Assembly: GCF_026151205.1 (NCBI RefSeq)
Contig: NC_087079.1
Coordinates: 17,290,945-17,354,944, forward strand
Direction of reading: 5' to 3'
Origin: Bolinopsis microptera
Lineage: Eukaryota; Ctenophora; Tentaculata; Lobata; Bolinopsidae
DNA length: 64,000 nucleotides
Positions within the stretch are counted from its first letter, which is position 1; every line of letters begins with the position of its first letter. A model generated the notes under the pieces. That model was not told the origin of the DNA. It saw only the letters and a program-made list of their open reading frames with translations, and made no database searches. The translations under genes were made by a program, and so were the position numbers. This document shows positions 15,101 through 27,100 of this stretch, piece by piece.

Positions 15101-18100
15101 CAGTAGGTAACACTACACCACCTTGCTTATCAGCCTCTGTAAAGTCGGCCAGGTAGGTAACAGTAGGTAACACTACACCACCTTGCTTATCAGCCTCTGT
15201 AAAGTCGGCCAGATAGGTAACAGTAGGTAACACTACACCACCTTGCTTATCAGCCTCTGTAAAGTCGGCCAGGTAGGTAACAGTAGGTAACACTACATGA
15301 CACCACCTTGCTTATCAGCCTCTGTCGGCCAGGTAGGTAACAGTAGGTAACACTACACACGGGGGCCAGGTAGGTGACAGTAGGTAACACTACACAAGGG
15401 GGCCAGGTAGGTAACAGTAGGTAACACTACACACGGGGGCCAGGTAGGTGACAGTAGGTAACACTACACACGGGGGCCAGGTAGGTAACAGTAGGTAACA
15501 CTACACACGGGGGCCAGGTAGGTGACAGTAGGTAACACTACACAGTAGGTAACACTACACACGGGGGGTAGTGTCTGATCGTGTCGCTTATTCTGTGTGG
15601 AATAAGCTGGCTGCCTGGCTGTCAGCTTCTATTTGTGTAATCATACTGATCTTGCAGTAGGACAGTTTTTAAAACATGAAAAATAAAATTATGTGGGGCA
15701 GTTTGTAAAACCTCACCTCAGCGCAATTTCCAGGTCGACATGAGGACAGTTTGTATCGCAAAGTGGGGCAGCGACCAAGGACTAGCTATTATAAACAAGT
15801 TGTCCCACTTATACTCGGCTATAGTGTGGGAGAATGACCTTCTGGGTCTGCTGAGTCCTCCTTATAATCACACCCAGGGCAGGGGTGATTTGGAGAAACT
15901 TATTGAGGTTATCGGGCCAAATCCTGTTATTAGTAAGTCAGCTTTCCCCACTTCTCAACAGATTGTTTATTGCTTTTAGGTTTTTGTTACCGAATCACGA
16001 CATGACATTTTAAAGTTTGGATTTTATCAGCGTTGATTCTGTTAAATAGTTAAAAGTTACCATGTGCATTGTGCAGTTATACACACTTCCCCAGAACTGA
16101 AGGGGAAAGAACGGAAGGACAAGTCTCCGCCTCATATTCGACTGATAAAACCGCTGTGGCAATCAGTAGACAGGTTGAGAAAGCACCTGGCTGCCTTTCT
16201 AACTGTCCTGTGTAAACTGAGTTGTGGCCACACTCGTGTTAGACGGTAAGTTACTACTCGTGTTAGACGGTAAGTTACTACTATATATACTATACTACTA
16301 GATACTACTACTCGTGTTAGACGGTACGTTACTACTATATATATATACTAGATACTACTACTCGTGTTAGACGGTAAGTTTAAACTACTATAACTCAATA
16401 TAACTACTATACTACTAGATACTACTACTCGTGTTAGACGGTAAGTTTAAACTACTATAACTCAATATAACTACTATACTACTAGATACTACTACTCGTG
16501 TTAGACGGTAAGTTTAAACAGTTAACTATATATGTATACTACTAGATACTACTACTCGTGTTAGACGGTACGTTACTACTATATATAACTCAATATAACT
16601 ACTATACTACTAGATACTACTACTCGTGTTAGACGGTAAGTTTAAACTGTTAACGGTCCTCCTAAAGTCCTATTTATTGAGACCCCTTAAGGGGGCATAC
16701 ACCAAATCTGTCCAGACCAAATGACCTCATAGGCAGTTCAGTGACCTTCTAGCGCACCGTTTCCACACCAAAAAAAATTATTTTGAGAATACCTATTTTT
16801 GTAATCGAGCATTTCCTGGTTAGAGTGGAATTTTCGGAAAAACACAATATGTTTGGTGGAGAGGCTATAAGTTAATCATTTCTTGCGGTATCGGGTTGAA
16901 ATTTTGCTCGCTGTTTATTCAAATCTATTTCAAGGTGTGTGTAAAATCTTGATATCGTATCTAAAAAGGCTGGTGTGCTATAAATTTTTAAAGTTTAAAA
17001 AAGTCAAAAAGCTGAAATTGTCCTTTTTTAACCAAAAAGTCAGTCAGGGAAGATCGGATTCATTTGATGCTGGACATAAAATTGTTCTCTGAATTCTGGC
17101 GCAGTTTTTGATGCCCTCAAAAATGGTTTTACTCATTTATCTTCAGATCTATTGGACTTCAAAGCCAAACAACAAATTTACCTAGGCACATTTTTCGTTT
17201 TTCATATTTACTGATTTTTCTAAAATTTTGATGGGATTGTGCTAGTGACTTTTTGAAGGGCGCAAAATAACCGCAACTAGCACATTTATATATGAGTTAT
17301 GAACAACAAAACGCCCTAAAATGCTTCCCTTTGAAGTTATGGGAGAAAATGTGATTTTTTGGCTTTGCATCTATAAAAAATCACATTTTAACCTGACATG
17401 TTTTCTTGGGTAAATTTCTATTGATCCCGTAATGACACAATATAACATTTACAGTAATGTTGAAAGTATTAAAACATTAACTGACACTAACCCGCCCTAC
17501 CCTTCAGTACGATGGGTAACAAGCCCGTACCCAGCACTCATCAGTGTGATATAGCTAAACACATTATCAAGTTCGTAGTGAACGGGTTGACGTGGAGACC
17601 TCCCAACATCCCCAACATCCACCCAAGAGTTAGCCTCATGGCCATGATCGATCATATTGGTAAGTGTACCGTTACTAGTCAGTAGGGGAAAATGGGCGAT
17701 TAGGTTTGGCCTCTATACGGCCACTATACGGCCTCTATACGGCCTCTATACGGCCTCTATACGACCTTTATACGGCCTTTATACGGCCTTTATACGGCCA
17801 CTATACGGCCACAATACGGCCATTATACGGCCTTTATACGGCCACTATACGGCAACTAGCCGGTTAGTGACCACAAAGTGGCTACTAACCGGCTACTAGG
17901 CGGTCACTAGCCGGCTATTAGCTGAGCTCTAAATCAGACCTACTTTCTCGAGGTTCCAAACCGGCTACTAGACGGCACTTGAAAAGTGGTCACTAACCGG
18001 CTACTAACCGGCTACTAACCGGCCACTAGCCGGTCACTAGCCGGCTACTAACCGGCACTTAGCTACGTTATAAAGAAGACCCGATTATTCGAGGTTAAGT

Positions 18101-21100
18101 GCGGGTTAGTAGCCGGCTAGTGGCCGGTTTCATGTAAAATATCTTTTAAGTGGCCGTATAAAGGCCGTATAGTGGCCGTATAGAGGCCGTATAGTGGCCG
18201 TATAAAGGCCGTATAGTGGCCATATAAAGGCCGTGTAGGGGCCTTATAGAGGCCGTATAGAGGCCGTATAGAGGCCAAACCTAATCGCCCATTTTTTCCC
18301 GTCAGTACCTACTGTTACTAGTCTGTAGCTACCGTTACTAGTCTGTAGCTGTTCGTACAGGACAGAGTTTATGATTTAATTAATAACGCAAAAAGTTAAT
18401 AGATGTGATTTACATCACATTTTACTGTAATGACCAATACTAAAAGGCAATTGTCCACCTGATCTGACTGCCCATGGTTTGCAGGTCTAGCAGGACAGAT
18501 TCTGTACAGTGAGTCCCAGCAGCCCTACCACCTGATGTTACTGGAGTTTGACAGAGCCCAGGGTCTCCAGGCTCTGGTGGGCACTTACGAGTGGTCTGCT
18601 AGCATACCTAAACAAGGTTAGTAGACAGGATACTTGCAGTCTGCAGTCTGGGGTTACCTTATCGGACCTTATTTGGACGGGCATTACTTGAACGCTGGAG
18701 GCCCTAGCGTTCATCTTAATGTCCGTTCAAATAAAGTCCGTTCAATTAATGTCCGTCCAAGTTAAAGTCCGTTGAAGTTTTTTCAAAACTTTTTCCATTT
18801 CGAACTTTTTGTCCAGAATATGACAATTTTGAGAACTTCATTGTGCCGTAAGTTAACGACGGAAAGGTTCTCATTGGTCTGCCGGAGGCACAGAAAACTG
18901 TACTAGTATATGATGTTTTCAAGGGTCACTTGGCGGAAAAAAGTCAACGAAATTATGGCACTCAACAACATAGTTCATGAACTAGTCCCCGCCAACATGA
19001 CAAACTTGTTCCAGCCTCTAGATATTACGGTAAATCGTGTTGCCAAGGACATTGTCCGACGTTGTTATAGCTCATATTACTCAGGGGCGGTAATGAAACA
19101 GTGCTAGGAAAGCTCCACGTGATGTTAAGGTTAACCTTAAGTTGTCTAAGATAAAACCACTTCACGCCGAATGGCTTGTAAAAGTTAACACTGAAATGCA
19201 GGACCGGGGTAGTTTGATAAAAAACGGTTTCCATAAAGCTAGAAATCACTGATGCTTTAATGCATGGACTATTTCATGCACGAAAACCCATTTGATGAAG
19301 ATGATATGTGATATTAAAAACTGATCATGTACACATATTTTAATATTTTTACTGCTTAATGACTGCTTTTCTTACTTACTGTATAAAAAATGGATTTAAA
19401 AATTATTTGCTAAAATTAAAAATACATCAAAAAAATTGAAAAAAATTCGGATTTTTGATGGTTTTGAATGCCTTCGAGCGTTCATATTAATGTCCGTTCA
19501 TAATTATGTCCGTTCATGTAATGTCCGTCCAAATAAGGTCCGATAAGGTATGTTGTTTACTAATGTATCTCTACTATATAATTCAGAGAATTCGCTGTGT
19601 AGTTTGTACACTGTACGACCGCCCACGTGCAAATTAGGTAAAAAGCAAAAGGTTGCAAAGTAACCATGGTAACGAGGGTTGTTACACGCACGTGCACGTG
19701 CAAAGATTGTTAAAACGGAATTTTTATCGGTTTTGTTGATATTACGTTGTGTTTAGTATAGTGCGAGCAACATTTTAATCGGCTGTATCTTCGATTGTGT
19801 AGGATATTTTTTAACGCGATTTAAACTTACAAACAAAAAATACAATTAGCTTCCTCCCTGTGACCACGGGCTTTCTAATATATATAAAATACTACACTAG
19901 TTTAACCCGTGCCTTCGGCCGGGATTTCAATATCGCAGTTGAATTGCAAAAGCATGAACTTGCCCAGTCGAAACCGGCCGCATTATAGTCAATTTAATTC
20001 TGAACGCCCAACACTTATCTAATAGTAATACTTAATACTTAAATAGGCAATCTTGCGACTTCTGCAGTGGCTCTACAGCCAAATTACCTAATTATATACC
20101 AGAGCTGTAATTAGGGGGGCTGTAAATGGAGAGAGATAGTGCACGAGAGAGAGAGAGAGTGTGAGAAAAAGTGAGACACTTTAGTATCACATTTGGGGAA
20201 CAAAACCATCAATTAAACCACTTACCGCCGGCCGATTTAGAAAAGCTTTGCTTTAAATCGGCTTCGTCAGAGTTTTGTCTAAACTAAACCGAGAAACCCA
20301 GTCCCATAACTCTTACCGTTTTCTTGATTAAACTGTTCGGAAATCACCCACAGACAGACACACAAACACACACACACACACACATTTTGGGATTATTAGT
20401 ATAGATGCGTTGTTATGTAACTATGGTTACTACTAAAGTTACTATGGTTACTGTAGTTTCAATATTAGTCCCTATACTCGGATACTCTAATAGTAACTTT
20501 ATAGTTACTATGGTTACTATTAGTATTATGTCACCTATATTTATAATAACATCTCCCAGATAACAAGGACCTAGTGCCTGGATCGGGAGAGTTCATGGTG
20601 GCGTGGCTGACCCTGATAAAGAAGCTGATAGACGTGAAGCAGGTGATTGAGTCCTCCCACTCTCTGCCTTCTCAGACAGTGCCTCCCTCCAATCAGTACA
20701 AACAGTTCGAGTTCGAACCTGTACACTTCCTGGCTAAATCTCACAAGGTAGGAACTGAGTTACTATACTAGTAACCATAGTAACTAGTAACTATAGTAAT
20801 TATATTAGTAACCATAGTAACTAGTAACTATATTAATAACCTGTACACTTCCTGGCTAAATCTCACAAGGTAGGGACTAGGAACTAAGTTACTATATTAG
20901 TAACCATAGTAACTAGTAACTATAGTAATTATATTAGTAACCATAGTAACTAGTAACTATATTAATAACCTGTACACTTCCTGGCTTAATCTTACTAAGT
21001 ACGGAATTGCATTGGCTGATTAATAATGACAGGCAAGAAAATAAAGATATAATAATTTAAAACCATTATCATAGCAACTACATATGTCCTCTATATAATG

Positions 21101-24100
21101 CAATATTTCTTCAGTCGATTGTAAGAAAACTATTCATCATTATTGACTTTATCTTCAGTTCGCATTTGAAGTGATAAGTCAGCTATGGGACGAACTATAC
21201 GCTTACTCAGGGATGAAAACTCTTAAGAATGAGATTGGGCCCATTACTGAGCACGTGATTGTCATCCTAAAACACCTTCTGAAGGGTACGTTGGAATTGT
21301 AATGGACTTTTTATTGGGTTGTTAGCCGGAATTCAGTTTTTCAGAATTAGTTAGTTTTAAATGATCACCTTGAGTTGTAACAAACAGTTCATTAATACTC
21401 CTTTGTGCAGGAGATTTGCAAGACAAGATACAAAAACTAGATAAGAAGAACGAAGACGGGACCTCTAGTAAGAGCATTAACGAATCTTCCGTCCAGCCAA
21501 GCGAGCATCTAGTTCAACAGGTATATATTATATGACGTATATATATTATATATAGGTAACATATACTATACTATAACAGGTAGTTTAAAAGATGAGGGGA
21601 GCTTAGAATTTACTTCCAAAGATTCGCGTTTAAGTCCTTCAAAAGTGGGGGGGGGGGGCAACCATATTAAAGTATATTAAAGTATATCCCCGGGTCAAAA
21701 TCGGAAAAAATCCTACATTTTAATATACTTTAATATACATACAATTAGAAGATTTATATTCTTCGTTAAGATTTACATGATGAACTATATTTTTCACTCA
21801 GATTCGCAAGATAAGCCTGTTTTAGGACTAGTACATGAATTTCCATCCAGATTGGTCAAAAATTGGCTGAGCTATGAGCTTTAAAAAATATGCCCATATT
21901 TGGGCATACGCTTTTGCCCAAATTCGCTTTTGCCCAAATTCGATAAAATTTCAATATTTTTTAATGAGACTAACTCTATGTGAAAGATATAACTCAGTGT
22001 TTGTTGAATATAGTGGATACTAAGTAAAAAGACCTCCATGAACAAAATTGGGAAAATTGCACATAATATCTCGGTTCGGAATACTAGCCAAAATGACTTC
22101 ATTAAAATTGAAATAACTCCATCAGTTTTCAATATTTTTTCAAGAACTTTTTGGAATCGATTAAGAATTGCATTTCAAGCTTATTTTGGGCGACAATTTT
22201 TGATGTAGGCCTCCAAGGAGATAGGGATATATTAAAGTATATTGTAGGTATATTAAAGTATATCCCCGGGTCAAAATCGGGAAAAATCCTACATTTTAAT
22301 ATACTAATATGGTTGGCCCCCCCCCCCCCCCCCCCCCAAAGTGTGTAGAATCAAAAAATACACCGGACTTCCGTTCTTTATTTAATTTGAAATTAAATAA
22401 AATGTAATATTTTGCCACTAATGTAATATTTTGCCACTAATTAAATGGGTTAGAGCAGGGTTAAAAGTCAAACTTTCTCCTCAGTTGATGGATATGGGAT
22501 TCGCTCGACAGCACGCGGTTGAAGCCCTGATACACTCTAACAACAACATGACAGCTGCTACTGAGTATGTGCTGACACGACCCTCCCTCTCTATACCAAT
22601 GGTAAGTCAGCATCTACTGAGTACATTGAGGGTTTCCAATTGTCCGAGGTTTCATCCAGCTCTTAAGGGTCTCTTTTGTTCCGACTATTTAGTTATGATA
22701 TTGAATTTAAGTCGGGGTTATACTCGCTCTCTCTTTTGTTCCGACTATTTAGTTATGATATTGAATTTAAGTCGGGGTTATACTCGCTATCTCGTCTACA
22801 AACAGATCCCAGTGAAGACTGAAGGGGAGTCTCATTCTTATACCGTGGTTTCTAGATCCTTGTCTTCGGTAAAGTTAGCTGATCCTCCTTAGTTATTGCT
22901 TAAAACAAGGTCAACAGACTGCTTTATTGACCCTGTTTTCTCTTTGAAGTCCCTCTTTACGAAATCCCTGAACCCTTTTATCCTCAAATAGTAAATAAGT
23001 GGATTGACCACACTGTTACCTGCAGTTAAGACGGTCGCAAATACTACCCACATATACTGTCTCTCAAAGTCCGCACTGAAGAATCTGAAGTGAGATTGTC
23101 CCAAATCTGGTGATGTTGTTCCCTCTTAGCTGGATTGACCATCTTGCAAAGTAAATGTAGTACATCAGGGTTGGCACGTTGCAAAGTAAATGTAGTACAT
23201 CAGGGTTGGCACGTTGCAAAGTAAATGTAGTACATCAGGGTTGGCACGTTGCAAAGTAAATGTAGTACATCAGGGTTGGCACGTTGCAAAGTAAATGTAG
23301 TACATCAGGGTTGGCACGTTGCAAAGTAAATGTAGTACATCAGGGTTGGCACGTTGCAAAGTAAATGTAGTACATCAGGGTTGGCACGTTGCAAAGTAAA
23401 TGTAGTACATCAGGGTTGGCACGTTGCAAAGTAAATGTAGTACATCAGGGTTGGCACGTTGCAAAGTAAATGTAGTACATCAGGGTTGGCACGTTGCAAA
23501 GTAAATGTAGTACATCAGGGTTGGCACGTTGCAAAGTAAATGTAGTACATCAGGGTTGGCACGTTGCAAAGTAAATGTAGTACATCAGGGTTGGCACGTT
23601 GCAAAGTAAATGTAGTACATCAGGGTTGGCACGTTGCAAAGTAAATGTAGTACATCAGGGTTGGCACGTTGCAAAGTAAATGTAGTACATCAGGGTTGGC
23701 ACGTTGCAAAGTAAATGTAGTACATCAGGGTTGGCACGTTGCAAAGTAAATGTAGTACATCAGGGTTGGCACGTTGCAAAGTAAATGTAGTACATCAGGG
23801 TTGGCACGTTGAATACAATGTAGATCAATGTGATAAGGATTAAGGATGACCGTTTGGCATGCTCCTCGCTGCTTGGAAACCCTTATTCTCCTTCTTTTCT
23901 CCCTGTGAACCTTGCAGCTCTTAACACTACCGCCCAACTCCACTCTGACATATAATATTCCTCCAGAAATTAGAAATACAACTGACTGCTGTTATCTTTG
24001 AAATCAGGGCCAGTTCTTGAGATATCTTTTCTTCCCCAGTATTTAACTCTCACAATCCCACAGCCAGACAGTGATTTGTCGGAGGAGGAGGCGATGATGC

Positions 24101-27100
24101 AAGCTATCGCGATGTCTCTAGCAGTAGAGGAAGAAGGAGCTCACCCTGCTGAGGAGAAGGAGCCAGAGGAGCCCCAGCCAGAGATAGAGTATGTTACGGA
24201 AGATAAACTGTGGAGTCTCTACGATAAAATACTCGGTCAGTAATACGTCCCTGTTTACGTTATGATAGTTGATCAGGGCGGTACCGGCAGTTCTAATGAC
24301 CATTTACAAAATTATAACAATAAATAACACTTCAACCACATGTATTGCCGTGTTCAGTTAAAATAATTTATGGGTATACTTTCGGTATATAGTACTATTA
24401 TAGTAACCACATTAGTTTGGCAGACCTCTTTTAATGGCTACTATGATTCCTATTTTGTGAGACGTATGCATTCAGGCGGGGATTTCTGGTTGGGTATGCT
24501 CAAACTGGGCCATAAGAGCCAGACTTACTATACCTTATAGGACCTTATTTGAACATACATTAATTGAACGCTGCACTGGAGGTCCTAGTGTTCATCTTAA
24601 TGTCCGTTCAAATAAAGTCCGTCCGTTTAAGGTCCGTCCAAGTTAAAGTCCGTTGAATTTTTTTCCAAAATTATTCCACTGCACACTCATATTCTTAGTA
24701 TTATGGCATGATCACTTGATCTGCGGCTTCCTCGTTCACTTCTTCGGAGTTACTAAATTTACACTGAAATGCAAGACCGGGGTGGTCTAACAAAAAAAGG
24801 GTTTTTAAAAAGCGGGTATTACTGATGCTTTAAGCATGAATTATTATCAAATGACAATTAATAACAATCATTTGGAGATTTATATCAAAAGTGGTGACCC
24901 CACTAATTTCAGCTGGATGTATCAAGTTGTTGGAGGATGTGCCCTCTGCAGTGTTTAAGATTGGAGACCTGTTAGCGGTTATTATGGACCGTAAAGGAGA
25001 CATGTCTAGAGCAGATACCATTTCTAGGATACTCCCCCTGGTTTGTTCCTCTTAATTTTCCTTATTGTTACTTTAAATTCAAGTTACTTATATTATTGGG
25101 TATTTGATTAACTCCCCCCCCTGGTTAACTTCAATACGTGCCACAGCCCACAGGTGGTGGAAGGGGTGAAACATTTGATTAACTTCCCCCCCCCCCCCCC
25201 CCGGTAAACTTCAATACGTGCCACAGGTGGTGGAAGGGGTGAAGCCCCCCCCCCCCCCCCCCCGGTTAACTTCAATACGTGGCACAGGTGGTGGAAGGGG
25301 TAAAGCTTCCCCCCCCCCCGGTTAACTTCAATACGTGGCACAGGTGGTGGAAGGGGTGAAGCCCCCCCCCCCCCCCCCCCCCCCCGGTTAACTTCAATAC
25401 GTGGCACAGGTGGTGGAAGGGGTGAAGCACCCCCCCCCCCCCCGGTTAACTTCAATACGTGGCACAGGTGGTGGAAGGGGTAAAGCTCCCCCCCCCCCCG
25501 GTTAACTTCAATACGTGCCACAGGTGGTGGAAGGGGTGAAGCACGTGATAGAATGTTTGAGTGAGTCCAACTACTCCGCACAGATCAACAACAAGAGGAT
25601 AGCCGTGTTGGGGGCATACCTTCACTGTCTACTACTCATCAGCGAGGTAAGTAGCCCACTTTATTGTAACAGTTAAATTACTATGGTAGCGCTTTAGTTA
25701 CACTGTAGTTACAATAGCAATGCTATAGTAACGCTTCGGTTACTTCATACGATAGTTACGCTATCGTAACTTATAACTATAGTAACACTTCAGTAACCAT
25801 AATAACCATTGCACACTCTATACAGGACTTGATGTTCTCATGCGGAGAGCTGTTCAGTGAGACGAAGCTCTTTAACGACCACCTTGTAACACTGCTCCGA
25901 CTCTACGCTAACCACCTCGTTAAGGTTAATAGCCTCATTATCTAATTAACATAAATTACATTTATTGTTTTATTGGAAGTAGTAGGGGTAGAAATATGCC
26001 TTCTTTCTCAATCATATTCTTCCGAATCAAATAATACGTTATATCATTTTGGTACCATATGTAACCTGAAGTCACAGTGTTTACACCAGTAACTAACTGT
26101 GTCACAGTGTTTACACCAGTAACTAACTGTGTTATCCTCAGGAAGGAAGTACGGATAGTAAACCTCCTGGATGGCTAACTCCACTCATCTTACTGTTTGA
26201 CGTCCACGAGAAGATGGCTACCATGGTTAAACGCAGGAGCAATCTTCCTAAGGTACTGTCTATCTGGGTTATCTCAAGCTGCAGGACTCAGTGTTACTTG
26301 ACAGTGTTTAACGGCACCTTTATATGGGGTGTCATCCTTCAAGCTGCAGGAGTCACTGTTACTTGTTTAACGGCACCTTTGCATGGGGTGTCATCCTTCA
26401 AGGGTTCCGTTGGGTCCCTGTCAAGATACCAGTTTAGCTTAGCAACACAGTTTAGCTTAGCAACACAGTTTAGCTTAGCAACACACCGTCATTAGCTTAG
26501 CAACACACCGTCATTAGCTTAGCAACACACCGTCATTAGCTTAGCAACACACCGTCATTAGCTTAGCAACACACCGTCATTCGGTCATCATTATCAGCTG
26601 GAATGAACCCCCCCTAGGTTGAGCACGTTAACATGAATTATTACAGTTGGTGATAACCTGAACCCCCCCTAGGTTGAGCACTCACCCAACATGAATTATT
26701 AGTAGTTGGTGATAACCTGAACCCCCCCTAGGTTGAGCACGTTAACATGAATTATTAGTAGTTGGTGATAACCTGAACCCCTCCTAGGTTGAGCACGTGT
26801 TTATTAGTAGTTGGTGATAACCTGAACCCCCCCCCTAGGTTGAGCACGTGTTTATTAGTAGTTGGTGATAACCTGAACCCCCCCTAGGTTGAGCACGTCT
26901 GGCAGTACTACGAAGAGAGACACAACAGGTGGGTAAACTACCACACGTCCAGTAATGCTACTATTGAGAAGGCTTACCTAGCGGGCGAGCAGGAGGTGTG
27001 CTTCAACAGTGGGAGAAGACATTACATGGTCCTCTTTAACATCATGACACAGGTTAGTAATTAGCAATAATTAGCTGTAATTAACTGTTATTAGGGGTAA

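Noticed and set aside
10291-15293. Long minus-strand reading frames with [18 protein letters not shown] repeats
   Set aside because: They are the reverse strand of the 60-bp exon 13 junction array; the plus strand of the same units is the conserved HUWE1 exon end.
17657-17899. Reading frame with LYGLYTA repeats
   Set aside because: It lies in the left arm of the foldback element and is made of tandem ctatacggcc units.
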